Virus record (IMG/VR): IMGVR_UViG_3300007734_000908
Span: 1-24,408 of that record
Reading direction: 5' to 3' (one strand)
Source of the DNA: a virus
DNA length: 24,408 nt
Position numbers and translations under genes: made by a program. Shown here in pieces: positions 1-6,301 of this stretch. Under the pieces are notes generated by a model that made no database searches, was not told the origin of the DNA, and saw only the letters and a program-made list of their open reading frames with translations. Each line of letters starts with the position of its first letter. The stretch's first letter is position 1.

Positions 1-1
1 A

Positions 2-142
2 TGGGTAGCCATTGATGACTTGAATATGAGTCCACAAGCAAATGGAGGACATGGATTGGAGAATTTTGTTTTAACTCCTCGTTCAACTGAAGGAATAAAA
101 CAATCAGGAATAAAAGAACAAATATTAGGATACTTAAAATAA
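2..142 (+). CDS. C-terminal part of a HAD-like protein (5' end outside window)
   Basis: Open frame entering from the left edge and ending at TAA 140-142; 46 residues are visible and no start lies in the window. The visible part begins WVAIDDLN and continues with NFVLTPRSTEGI before a final helix. A WVAIDD segment followed by a short NFVLT strand resembles the end of small HAD-superfamily phosphatase domains, where the DD pair is the last acidic motif that holds Mg2+. That is family knowledge applied to a fragment, so the exact function (phosphatase or nucleic-acid end-repair type) is open. The gene ends 37 bases before the next start, and the next promoter lies in that gap. Confidence 0.5.
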   Translation, partial: WVAIDDLNMSPQANGGHGLENFVLTPRSTEGIKQSGIKEQILGYLK

Positions 143-154
143 ATTTCGTATATT
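125..154 (+). promoter_or_regulatory. Putative -33/-7 promoter for the 180-1025 gene
   Basis: TATATT at 149-154, preceded by TTTCG as at the other promoters of this class. The -33 element is imperfect: TTA at 125-127 with a 21-base spacer instead of TTG with 20. Predicted start of transcription is about 161, leaving a short A-rich leader before the ATG at 180. Confidence 0.5.
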
Positions 155-179
155 TAGGTATAAATAAAAAGATAAAGCT

Positions 180-1025
180 ATGAAAAAATATAAATTAATA
201 AAAACCTACCCAGCATCTCCTAAGCTAGGATTTGTAGTAGCACAGAAACCTTGTGGAATATATTACAATATGGAGACTGGAATTCACTATGGTTCGGCAA
301 TACTTGAAAATTATCCTGAATACTGGGAAGAAGTAATTGAAAAGGATTATGAAATTCTAATATCAAGAGTAGTACCACAAGAAATACTTTCAGTAAAACG
401 TCTCTCAGATGGAGAAGTATTTACGGTAGGTGATTTAATTAAAACACCTTTTTCGGATGCTGTACGAATAACAAGATTCCAGAACCCAGAAGGAAACGAG
501 TATTTTATTGAGATACCAACCGGCTTTACTCGTTTATCAACCATTGAAAAAGTAAAACAACCAATCTTTTTTACACAAGATGGAAAAAATTTTTTCATAG
601 GAGATACAGTATGGTATGTAAATAAAGAGAATCTATACTACGACTATGCTATTGTAATATCACAAACCTCATTTAATTCTAGCACACATGCTTACTTTCT
701 AACAAGACAAGAAGCAGAGGATTATATTTCAAGAAACAAAATTCTTTTTATAACAGAGGATGGATATGGTATTAAAAAAGACGAAGTAGTATATGTAGTT
801 GACGGAAGACTTAATAGCATTGATATGATAAGCAACTTTGTACCAAAAGACTATCCATCATTTAAAGCTTTTTCAAACTCAAAGGCAGCTGAGGATTATA
901 TTATTCAACACAAGTATACTCTTTCAATAGAAGATTTTTGGGAGTTTGTTTCTTGGGGAGGAAGCACTATTGCAAAATCTAAACGATTAAAAAGATTAGT
1001 AAAAGAAAGATTAAACATAAAGTAA
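180..1025 (+). CDS. Unknown phage protein with repeated EDG-type domain
   Basis: 281 residues, no signal peptide or membrane segment. I do not recognise a characterised family. The protein is modular: residues 130-187 (from FFTQDGKNFFIGD to DYISRNK) and 189-245 (from LFITEDGYGIKKDE to DYIIQHK) are two copies of a unit of about 58 residues, each a TxDG turn, a GD or KDE beta turn, aromatic-rich strands and a closing acidic helix AEDYI. A more diverged copy seems to start near residue 75 (LSDGEVFTVGD). The N-terminus holds a YYNMETG...NYPEYWEEV element. I have the impression that similar units recur in proteins of Bacteroidota phages, but no role is known to me. It has its own promoter and is followed by a homing endonuclease. 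ATG 180 is preceded by AAAGCT, near the common AAAGTT-ATG context. Confidence 0.75.
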   Translation: MKKYKLIKTYPASPKLGFVVAQKPCGIYYNMETGIHYGSAILENYPEYWEEVIEKDYEILISRVVPQEILSVKRLSDGEVFTVGDLIKTPFSDAVRITRFQNPEGNEYFIEIPTGFTRLSTIEKVKQPIFFTQDGKNFFIGDTVWYVNKENLYYDYAIVISQTSFNSSTHAYFLTRQEAEDYISRNKILFITEDGYGIKKDEVVYVVDGRLNSIDMISNFVPKDYPSFKAFSNSKAAEDYIIQHKYTLSIEDFWEFVSWGGSTIAKSKRLKRLVKERLNIK

Positions 1026-1050
1026 AATAGTTTGTTTTTACATGCTGGTG

Positions 1051-1067
1051 ATATTTATAATAAACAT
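1051..1067 (+). promoter_or_regulatory. TATTTATA-class promoter before HNH endonuclease
   Basis: ATATTTATAATAAA, closely matching the elements at 9261 and 15358. TATTTATA begins 20 bases before the ATG at 1072, as at the other sites (18-21 bases). It lies downstream of an in-frame ATG at 1042, so it also argues for the 1072 start. Confidence 0.5.
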
Positions 1068-1071
1068 TAGC

Positions 1072-1716
1072 ATGGATTACAAAAAAGTATACGACAGTAT
1101 TATCACTAGAGCAGAAAATAGACAATTAGAAGGGTATGGAGAAAAACATCACATCATTCCAAAATGTCTAGGTGGAAGTAACAGGAAAGAGAATTTGGTT
1201 AAACTGACTGCAAAAGAGCATTGGATATCACATTTACTTCTTGTAGAAATCTATCCAGAATATCCTAAACTAAAGCTAGCAATTAGAATGATGATGGTCA
1301 AAGGTATTAACCAAGAAAGAAAAGTTATAACCTCAGGAAGGCAATTTGAAAGACTTAGAATACAAGCAGCCAAAGCTCACAGTAGCTTAATGCTAGGAGT
1401 TTCAAAAGCTCCATTTACAAAAGAGCACAGGGATAATATTAGTAAAGCAAAACTAGGAAAACCAGGTGCTAATAAAGGAAAAGCTTTAACTAAAGAGCAT
1501 AGAGCAAATATAGGATTAGCAAGCAAAGGAAGAATCTCAGGAGATAAAAATCCTATGAGAAACAAAGAGGTCCTGGATAAACACCCAGCACTTTTTAATA
1601 ATGAAAATAATCCAAGTAAAATAAAAACACAATGTCCACATTGTAAGACTCTTTCCGGAAAAGGAAATTACAGTAGGTGGCATGGAAATAGTTGTAAAAA
1701 TAAAAAAGATGAGTAA
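1072..1716 (+). CDS. HNH homing endonuclease with NUMOD3 repeats
   Basis: 214 residues. The HNH core is HHIIPKCLGGS followed by NLVKLTAKEHWISHLLL (residues about 25-60), with the paired histidines and the downstream Asn and His of the beta-beta-alpha metal site. Short NUMOD3-type DNA-binding repeats follow (TKEHRDNISKAKLGKPG and a second TKEHRANIG unit), then a C-terminal zinc finger CPHC...WHGNSC. Free-standing endonucleases of this kind cut intron-less or endonuclease-less alleles and copy themselves in. Start chosen at 1072, not the in-frame ATG 1042, because the paralogue at 9280 starts with the same MDY(K/Q)K(V/I)Y and because a promoter motif lies at 1051-1067. The last 8 bases overlap the metallophosphoesterase start, as expected for a mobile gene settled between two operon genes. 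Confidence 0.85.
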   Translation: MDYKKVYDSIITRAENRQLEGYGEKHHIIPKCLGGSNRKENLVKLTAKEHWISHLLLVEIYPEYPKLKLAIRMMMVKGINQERKVITSGRQFERLRIQAAKAHSSLMLGVSKAPFTKEHRDNISKAKLGKPGANKGKALTKEHRANIGLASKGRISGDKNPMRNKEVLDKHPALFNNENNPSKIKTQCPHCKTLSGKGNYSRWHGNSCKNKKDE

Positions 1717-2437
1717 AATTCGTATCTCCGTAATTTCGGATACACACACAAGACATGGATTGATTCCAATGGAAGACCTTCCAGGCGGAGACCTTCTCAT
1801 TCACTCCGGAGACATAATGAACTCAGGATACAACAAACATGACATTCATAGTTTCTGTACTTGGTTTCAATCTCTAAAACAGTATGAAGATAAAGTATTT
1901 ATAGCAGGTAATCATGATCGTTTATTTGAAAACGAACCACATGAAGTAAAAGGATACTTAAAAGATTATCCACTAATTGATTATCTTCAAGATGAAGAAT
2001 TAGTTTTATATGGAGATGGACCAAACGGAGAATTTACTGAAGATAACATTCGTATTTACGGTTCACCTTGGCAACCAGAATTCTATTCTTGGGCATTCAA
2101 TTTACCAAAAAATGGAATTGAGATAGCAGGCAAATGGGAAGCAATTCCTGACAACACAGACATTTTAATCACTCATGGTCCTGCCTTTGGAACTTTAGAT
2201 ACAGTAAAAGGAAGACAGTATGATAATTTAGGATGCGAGTTATTAGCAGAGAGAATTGAAATAATAAAACCAAAAATTCATGTATGCGGTCACATTCATT
2301 CAGGATATGGTTATGAGTTTAAAGATGGTACTCACTTTTTCAATGCTTCAGTATTAAACGAGCAGTATAATTACACTCAAAAGCCAATGACGTTCGATTG
2401 GGATAAGGAGACAAATACAATTGAATTTGTAAAATAA
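1709..2437 (+). CDS. Metallophosphoesterase (calcineurin-like)
   Basis: 242 residues carrying all metal-binding motifs of the calcineurin-like fold: SDTH (D11, H13), GD (D35), GNHD (N68, H69), ITHGP and GHIH near residue 195. Length and motif order resemble the MPPED/UPF0046 group of cytosolic cyclic-nucleotide or phosphodiester hydrolases. Substrate cannot be read from the sequence; in a phage it could act on nucleotides, nucleic-acid ends or host signalling nucleotides. Start set at ATG 1709 (MSKIRISVISD), which puts the first motif at the usual distance from the N-terminus; an upstream in-frame ATG at 1682 lies deep inside the endonuclease gene. It ends directly before an intrinsic terminator. 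Confidence 0.85.
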   Translation: MSKIRISVISDTHTRHGLIPMEDLPGGDLLIHSGDIMNSGYNKHDIHSFCTWFQSLKQYEDKVFIAGNHDRLFENEPHEVKGYLKDYPLIDYLQDEELVLYGDGPNGEFTEDNIRIYGSPWQPEFYSWAFNLPKNGIEIAGKWEAIPDNTDILITHGPAFGTLDTVKGRQYDNLGCELLAERIEIIKPKIHVCGHIHSGYGYEFKDGTHFFNASVLNEQYNYTQKPMTFDWDKETNTIEFVK

Positions 2438-2442
2438 TTGAT

Positions 2443-2470
2443 AAAAGGCTTGCTTACGCAGGTCTTTTTT
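2443..2470 (+). terminator. Intrinsic terminator after metallophosphoesterase
   Basis: Hairpin AGGCTTGC (2446-2453) / GCAGGTCT (2458-2465) with loop TTAC, 8 pairs including two G-U, flanked by A's and followed by a T run to 2470. The same bases hold the -33 TTG and most of the spacer of the next promoter. Confidence 0.85.
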
Positions 2471-2478
2471 CGTATATT
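2450..2478 (+). promoter_or_regulatory. -33/-7 promoter overlapping a terminator
   Basis: TTG 2450-2452, spacer exactly 20 bases, TATATT 2473-2478. The -33 TTG lies inside the 5' arm of the terminator hairpin. Predicted start of transcription about 2485, upstream of the ATG at 2505. Confidence 0.75.
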
Positions 2479-2504
2479 TAAGTATAATTTAAAACACAAA
2501 GGTT

Positions 2505-2756
2505 ATGAAAAAGTTTTTAGAATTTATTTGGGTTCTAATAGAACCCATAGTGTCATTCATAGTAGGAATAACTATGGGCACTTTAGCTTTACTCTGGGTA
2601 TTTACAGGGTTTGGAATTTTAATAATATTTGCACCCAATATACTCCCAACACCTGAGTGGGTTAGATGGAGTGTAGTAGTATTTGATGTTTTATGTATAT
2701 TAATGATACTATATGGGGCAATAAAAGATGCTTATCAAAAAGTTTATAAAAATTAA
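2505..2756 (+). CDS. Small membrane protein
   Basis: 83 residues, mostly hydrophobic. A long apolar stretch from about residue 8 to 44 could span the membrane twice, broken near Gly21-Met24, and a second stretch covers about 54-72; the C-terminus (KDAYQKVYKN) is basic and probably cytoplasmic. No family recognised. First gene of the operon that runs to about 5051, directly behind the promoter at 2450-2478; ATG preceded by AAAGGTT, the common initiation context in this window. A membrane-remodelling, superinfection-exclusion or lysis-helper role is possible but unsupported. Confidence 0.75.
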   Translation: MKKFLEFIWVLIEPIVSFIVGITMGTLALLWVFTGFGILIIFAPNILPTPEWVRWSVVVFDVLCILMILYGAIKDAYQKVYKN

Positions 2757-2766
2757 AACAAAGGTT

Positions 2767-3111
2767 ATGTTTAAAAGATTATTCAAGTACACACCCACAC
2801 AACAAGAGCAACAATTCATAGACATTGTTACTAAACTTTTAGATCATCCTAAAACATCTTTAAGGATGACACCACTTACTAATAAGTACTTTCTTATTAA
2901 TGAGCAGAAACATTATTACGTTTTACTTCAAAACTCAGGAGTGCAGCTTACAAACACAAAGTTCTCTTTCTGTAAATCTATTCATCCAAAAGCGTATGAT
3001 AAGATCATAGAAACTATTCATTCACATATTGAAGCCAACAGACAAGCCTTAGAAGAAAGGTTATTTAAGAATGAAACAACAATGCTGGATTCAGTACTAA
3101 CAAGTTTATAA
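2767..3111 (+). CDS. Unknown small phage protein
   Basis: 114 residues, mixed alpha/beta, no membrane segment. Begins MFKRLFKYTPTQQEQQ and ends with an acidic amphipathic helix. No family recognised. The start at 2767 is preferred over an in-frame ATG at 2728 because its leader (AACAAAGGTTATG) nearly repeats the leader of the gene at 2505 and because 2728 would overlap that gene. The next gene starts 2 bases after the stop. Confidence 0.7.
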   Translation: MFKRLFKYTPTQQEQQFIDIVTKLLDHPKTSLRMTPLTNKYFLINEQKHYYVLLQNSGVQLTNTKFSFCKSIHPKAYDKIIETIHSHIEANRQALEERLFKNETTMLDSVLTSL

Positions 3112-3113
3112 TT

Positions 3114-3767
3114 ATGACACTACAATCACAATACAATCAATTTTTAAAACATAATCCAGACTCAACCTTTTCATTCAATGAATGGATGAAATGGCACAGT
3201 CACCAAATGGAACAAGCTATAATCCAGATGATGCAAGACGATGAAGAATTAGGATTGTATGATTACGACTGGTGTAAAGGAAAGGTAGTATTACCAAGAG
3301 AAGAAATCAAACTTGAAGATGTTTTTAATGATGACAAGAAAGAAAACATTAAAAAGTTTATTCACGAAGTAAAGTCTATTCCTACAGAAGAAATACTTGC
3401 CAATAGAAGTAATGCTTATCAATTTATTGATTTTGATAAACAACCACTTGAAGAAAGTCAAAATCTTAAAAACTTTAAAAAATTGGTAAGTGATGAAGTC
3501 TCTCCAGCAATGAAAGAGTTTATTAAGGAAAAGGAAACACTTGAAGAAGCTGCTTTAGAATTTGCTAAAGACCATCACGAAATGTATGAAACAAGCAATC
3601 TTGGTTCTATGCATTTTGGATTTTGTTGGGGTGCTAAATGGCAACAACAAAGAAGTTATATTGAGGAAGAAGTTATAGATATAGCAAAACAGGCTTTTGT
3701 ACTTGGAAAAGATTTTGGACTAATAGGTACATTTAATGAATGGTTTGAACAATTTAAAAAGAAATAA
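3114..3767 (+). CDS. Unknown phage protein, GAKWQQ-type
   Basis: 217 residues, strongly acidic and helical. The N-terminal 30 residues (a Q-rich FLKHNPDSTFSFNEWMKWH segment) look like a separate small module. The C-terminal part has FGFCWGAKWQQQRSYIEEEV and ends FNEWFEQFKKK; this GAKWQQ/EEWFEQFKK pattern is common in small proteins of Bacteroidota phages, where it has no assigned function to my knowledge. No catalytic motif seen. Its stop overlaps the next start by one base (TAATG), suggesting translational coupling. Confidence 0.75.
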   Translation: MTLQSQYNQFLKHNPDSTFSFNEWMKWHSHQMEQAIIQMMQDDEELGLYDYDWCKGKVVLPREEIKLEDVFNDDKKENIKKFIHEVKSIPTEEILANRSNAYQFIDFDKQPLEESQNLKNFKKLVSDEVSPAMKEFIKEKETLEEAALEFAKDHHEMYETSNLGSMHFGFCWGAKWQQQRSYIEEEVIDIAKQAFVLGKDFGLIGTFNEWFEQFKKK

Positions 3768-4003
3768 TGGAATTAAACCCTTATGTAGGACCATTTCTAT
3801 TAAATAATGGATTTGAGAAACGAGAAGACAATAATTACTATAACTCAGAATGTACTGTATTAGTTGCAGATTATTATTATGAAGTAATATTTAAAGATCC
3901 AATATGTGGAGGGAGTTCAATGTTTACAGACTCTTGGTCAATATATCATTTAATAGGAATTTTGACTTGGTTTGATTTAATAGATAAAAATTATAAAAAA
4001 TGA
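3767..4003 (+). CDS. Unknown small protein
   Basis: 78 residues, rich in Tyr, Asn and Asp; beta-strand-prone core (TVLVADYYYEVIF) and a C-terminal hydrophobic helix. Not recognised. Coupled to both neighbours: TAATG with the gene before, ATGA with the gene after. A host-takeover peptide is possible from position in a run of tiny genes, but nothing in the sequence shows it. Confidence 0.65.
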   Translation: MELNPYVGPFLLNNGFEKREDNNYYNSECTVLVADYYYEVIFKDPICGGSSMFTDSWSIYHLIGILTWFDLIDKNYKK

Positions 4004-4218
4004 AACAATTCTTAGCATCTACCATTGTAAATGGTAATGAAATTAAATTAGTAAAAGAAAATGGTGGATACTTTATTCACTGGGGAGAGCATGACAAAAC
4101 AAAAGCTATAAAGGAATTGTTAACACCTTCAGGAAGAAAACCTTCTCAATCAAGTGCACATAAGAAATTCTTGGAAGCAGCAAAAGCAGCACAGTATTTA
4201 AAATTTAGTAAATTGTAA
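4000..4218 (+). CDS. Unknown small basic protein
   Basis: 72 residues; a short N-terminal beta hairpin (IVNGNEIKLVKENGGYFIHW) and a Lys/Ala-rich helical C-terminus. Not recognised. Starts inside the stop of the previous gene (ATGA) and its own stop overlaps the next ATG by one base. Confidence 0.65.
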   Translation: MKQFLASTIVNGNEIKLVKENGGYFIHWGEHDKTKAIKELLTPSGRKPSQSSAHKKFLEAAKAAQYLKFSKL

Positions 4219-4460
4219 TGGCAGCAGAAAGCAACACACCAGTAGATATTGAAATCTGGATTGAAAAAGTAATCAAGTCATGTGAGACAGTAAGACATCG
4301 TATCAATGCTGAGAAATTATTAGATGCATACATCGATAGGTTGAGAGAGGAAGGAATGCCTTTTTACCAAACAATGCATATTGATGATAAGTTTCAAAGT
4401 CTATTATGGGATGTAAAAGAGGAAATAAAAAATAAACAACTTCCAGATGAACAAAAGTAA
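4218..4460 (+). CDS. Unknown small helical protein
   Basis: 80 residues, predicted almost wholly helical, with heptad-like segments around residues 12-45 and an acidic end. Not recognised. Start fixed by the TAATG overlap with the gene before; the next gene starts 14 bases before this stop. Confidence 0.65.
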   Translation: MAAESNTPVDIEIWIEKVIKSCETVRHRINAEKLLDAYIDRLREEGMPFYQTMHIDDKFQSLLWDVKEEIKNKQLPDEQK

Positions 4461-4734
4461 TATACAGCCAGTATCAGAAATAGAAGCCGACAAAAGACGT
4501 TTATGTGAAATCAGATTTGATTGTTACGTAACAATGCATGATTCAGGTACAAGAACAATTGAGGGAGGAATGTTAGGAGTATCAAAAGATTTACCACCAC
4601 AATGGTTTAAAAGTCAATCAACAATGACCCTAGAAGAAATAAAATATCAGAGTCATGAACTATTAGGACTTAGATTAAAGCAAATGTTATTTGAATTGGA
4701 ACAAGCAATTGAAAAGTATGAGCAGAGAAATTAA
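4447..4734 (+). CDS. Unknown small protein
   Basis: 95 residues: N-terminal region with FDCYVTMHDSGTRTIEGGM (probably beta) and a C-terminal helix of about 30 residues rich in Glu and Leu (from MTLEEIKYQSHELLGL). Not recognised. Overlaps the previous gene by 14 bases and the next by 17 bases in other frames, typical of tightly packed phage early genes. Confidence 0.65.
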   Translation: MNKSNIQPVSEIEADKRRLCEIRFDCYVTMHDSGTRTIEGGMLGVSKDLPPQWFKSQSTMTLEEIKYQSHELLGLRLKQMLFELEQAIEKYEQRN

Positions 4735-4879
4735 AAAATGCGTACTAGAAATACTTGATGCTCTTTATGATAGAGCCGGGTTCGATGACTGGTGGGATAG
4801 AATAGGTGAGGAATTAAATGATGAGATTACTGAAGAAATAGAAGAAATAGTTAGACGTAGATTTGAAAAAAATGAATAA
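4718..4879 (+). CDS. Unknown small acidic protein (FDDWWDRI type)
   Basis: 53 residues starting MSREIKKCVLEILDAL. It has a conserved-looking core GFDDWWDRIGEELNDEI followed by an acidic helix; similar D-x-W-W small proteins occur in many Bacteroidota phages without known function. Start at 4718 chosen over ATG 4691 because the longer form would overlap the upstream gene by 44 bases and adds residues unlike the rest. The next gene begins at ATG 4872 inside its end. Confidence 0.6.
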   Translation: MSREIKKCVLEILDALYDRAGFDDWWDRIGEELNDEITEEIEEIVRRRFEKNE

Positions 4880-5051
4880 ACTAGATAAACAATACTCAGA
4901 AAGTATTAAGGAAGCATACAAAAAGTATGAGGATAATTGGCTAAAGGAGAATCCACCTTTTGCTGGTCCTTATACAAGTCCTTGTTTAACGATAGAGGAA
5001 TTTATAAATCAAATACAAGTTAATAGTAAATTTGCTAAGGAACAGAAGTAA
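4872..5051 (+). CDS. Unknown small protein, last gene of the small-gene operon
   Basis: 59 residues starting MNKLDKQYSESIKEAY; helical N-half, then a Pro/Gly loop (NPPFAGPYTSPCLTIEEF) and a terminal helix. Not recognised. ATG 4872 overlaps the upstream stop by 8 bases; a TTG 9 bases further up is an unlikely start. Followed by a late-type promoter. Confidence 0.6.
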   Translation: MNKLDKQYSESIKEAYKKYEDNWLKENPPFAGPYTSPCLTIEEFINQIQVNSKFAKEQK

Positions 5052-5065
5052 TATCATCCTAGCAG

Positions 5066-5080
5066 ATATTTATTATAAAA
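5066..5080 (+). promoter_or_regulatory. TATTTATT-class promoter before structural-type gene
   Basis: ATATTTATTATAAAA; TATTTATT begins 21 bases before ATG 5088. It resembles the elements in front of the homing endonucleases and sits before the only structural-looking gene here, which supports a late role. Confidence 0.5.
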
Positions 5081-5087
5081 TACATAA

Positions 5088-5426
5088 ATGGCAACATATA
5101 CAGCAGATCAATTATACGGAAATGGGGTACAGGGTGAAAATATCACTACATCACTGACATTCACATTCAGCAATCCATCAGGGTCTTCATACTTTATAAT
5201 AGAGACAGTACAGGATGCAACAGGTAGTTTTAGTGGAAAACAGCAAACCACTAACGGAACTTGGGTACCATCAAGTGCAACCATGGGAGCAGTTAACTCT
5301 TTATACTTTGCAGCAGTAGTAGTACCGCCAGGAGCATCATCAGTAATTCTCACACCAACTACTTCAATCACAGGAACAAATTATAGGATGAAAGGAACTG
5401 GAGCATTTAGTGTGGTTGTTGCTTAA
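5088..5426 (+). CDS. Putative virion structural protein (small beta-sandwich)
   Basis: 112 residues beginning MATYTADQLYGNGVQGE, rich in Ser, Thr, Gly and Val with alternating hydrophobic strands, no charge clusters, and ending FSVVVA. This composition and the NPSGSSYFIIETV...GTNYRMKGTGAFSV pattern match small beta-sandwich proteins (head decoration, tail or fibre-associated) that I associate with large tailed phages. No signal peptide. It is a single-gene unit: a late-type promoter before it and a strong terminator after it, set apart from the early-type genes around it. The exact position in the virion cannot be told from sequence. Confidence 0.65.
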   Translation: MATYTADQLYGNGVQGENITTSLTFTFSNPSGSSYFIIETVQDATGSFSGKQQTTNGTWVPSSATMGAVNSLYFAAVVVPPGASSVILTPTTSITGTNYRMKGTGAFSVVVA

Positions 5427-5448
5427 CACTTAATTGAAAATAATTAAC

Positions 5449-5476
5449 AAAAAGCTTGCTTCGGTAAGCTTTTTTT
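5449..5476 (+). terminator. Intrinsic terminator with UUCG loop
   Basis: Stem AAAGCTTGC (5451-5459) / GTAAGCTTT (5464-5472), loop TTCG closed by C-G, followed by T's to 5476. Terminates the structural-type gene; its 5' arm carries the -33 TTG of the next promoter. Confidence 0.9.
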
Positions 5477-5484
5477 CGTATATT
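5456..5484 (+). promoter_or_regulatory. -33/-7 promoter overlapping a terminator
   Basis: TTG 5456-5458 within the hairpin arm, 20-base spacer containing the tetraloop, 3' arm and T tract, TATATT 5479-5484. Drives the two membrane-protein genes; predicted leader about 13 bases. Confidence 0.75.
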
Positions 5485-5503
5485 ATAATATCAAAGGCAA
5501 GTT

Positions 5504-5818
5504 ATGAGAGCACAGAAGTTAAAAGTAAGAAAGATTATAAAGGAATACAAAGCAGCTACTACAAAAGAAATTTGGGAAGGAGTAAGAGATAATTTTACTT
5601 TTGGTTTCATTGGTGCAACTTTAGTAGTATTTATAGCAACAAGAACAGATATAGCAGTACTACTAGGATACTTACTTTACTATAACTTCATGGGTACAAT
5701 TGTAAACAGACCAAAGTACGTTACAGATTTAGGAAAGCTAATTGTATTCCCTCTTCCTTCAGCACTAGGAGCATTTACAGGATATAAACTATCATACATC
5801 TTACTCAACTTTATATGA
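5504..5818 (+). CDS. Membrane protein, function unknown
   Basis: 104 residues. A basic, probably cytoplasmic N-terminus (MRAQKLKVRKIIKEYKAAT) precedes two or three hydrophobic segments at about 32-46, 50-66 and 78-102. No family recognised. ATG preceded by CAAGTT; its last four bases (ATGA) overlap the start of the next membrane protein, so the two are probably translated together and may form one complex. Confidence 0.75.
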   Translation: MRAQKLKVRKIIKEYKAATTKEIWEGVRDNFTFGFIGATLVVFIATRTDIAVLLGYLLYYNFMGTIVNRPKYVTDLGKLIVFPLPSALGAFTGYKLSYILLNFI

Positions 5819-6153
5819 ATTTTATAATAGGATTTCTTCTAGGCCTAGCGGCACAGATAATGACCTTTATACAATTACAAGGTCAGTTTAAATTTGAATG
5901 GGCAAAAGAGAATCCTTTCTATATGTCTCTACTGGGTATCCCTTTATCTCTCCTATACTTAGGATCAGTTAAACATCTTGTAGCACATTTTGAAGGACAG
6001 CTTTGGCCTTCACGTCTATTAGGATTTGCAATAGGGGCAATAGTATTCACTGGAATGTCTTGGATATGGTTTAGAGAACCTTTATCTTTGAAAACTTTAA
6101 TTTGCCTAGCATTAGCACTCTGCATAATGGGTATACAGCTTTTTATGAAATAA
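5815..6153 (+). CDS. Four-helix membrane protein, SMR-like
   Basis: 112 residues with four hydrophobic segments (about 2-19, 34-50, 65-83, 90-110). Length, four helices and the final pattern WFREPLSLKTLICLALALCI resemble small multidrug resistance/DMT-type proteins, in which a conserved acidic residue in helix 1 carries protons. Here helix 1 (FIIGFLLGLAAQIMTF) has no Glu, so it is unlikely to be an ordinary drug/proton antiporter. Partner of the upstream membrane gene (ATGA overlap). Role in infection unknown. Confidence 0.7.
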   Translation: MNFIIGFLLGLAAQIMTFIQLQGQFKFEWAKENPFYMSLLGIPLSLLYLGSVKHLVAHFEGQLWPSRLLGFAIGAIVFTGMSWIWFREPLSLKTLICLALALCIMGIQLFMK

Positions 6154-6188
6154 ACCTAGAAATATTGCACTGTTTCCATAAAAAGTTG

Positions 6189-6202
6189 CTATTTATATCA
6201 AA
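6189..6202 (+). promoter_or_regulatory. TATTTATA-class promoter upstream of a small RNA unit
   Basis: CTATTTATATCAAA, preceded by G; the same 15-base GCTATTTATATCAAA recurs at 24292-24306. No start codon lies 18-21 bases downstream, unlike the other sites of this class; a structured stretch follows instead. Confidence 0.45.
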
Positions 6203-6294
6203 TAAGAAGGTACTGGTCCTACCGATAAAAACATTACGGAGATTTTAAAAATTTACTACGGACCAGGTAGTTGTTTTTAATTTCTCCTTTTTTT
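6200..6294 (+). ncRNA. Candidate small RNA or cis-regulatory RNA with alternative folds
   Basis: Gene-free stretch of 148 bases (6154-6301). Fold A: TACTGGTCC (6211-6219) pairs with GGACCAGGTA (6260-6269), one bulged base. Fold B: 6238-6251 pairs with 6274-6287 (12 of 14 positions) around an inner hairpin ACTAC/GTAGT (6255-6259/6267-6271), followed by seven T's: a terminator. The arms cross, so the folds either exclude each other or form a pseudoknot. The only open frame across it (from 6206) has no start codon. With a promoter motif at 6189 this reads as an RNA of about 95 bases, or a leader controlling the homing endonuclease at 6302. No known RNA family recognised. Confidence 0.45.
6238..6294 (+). 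terminator. Intrinsic terminator before GIY-YIG gene
   Basis: Long stem GGAGA..TTAAAAA (6238-6251) / TTTTTAA..TCTCC (6274-6287) with a two-base T-T mismatch, followed by T's 6288-6294. Ends the membrane-protein operon and/or the small RNA. Confidence 0.65.
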
Positions 6295-6301
6295 ATTTAA
6301 T

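Noticed and set aside
1042-1071. Upstream ATG extending the HNH endonuclease by 10 residues
   Set aside because: The paralogue at 9280 starts at the later Met, and a promoter motif lies between the two ATGs.
2438-2656. Open frame on + strand from a TTG at 2438
   Set aside because: It runs through a clear terminator and promoter and out of frame over the membrane-protein gene at 2505.
6206-6280. Short open frame containing GPTDKNITEILKIYYGPG
   Set aside because: No ATG, GTG or TTG start after the upstream stop; the DNA is better explained by base-paired RNA stems.
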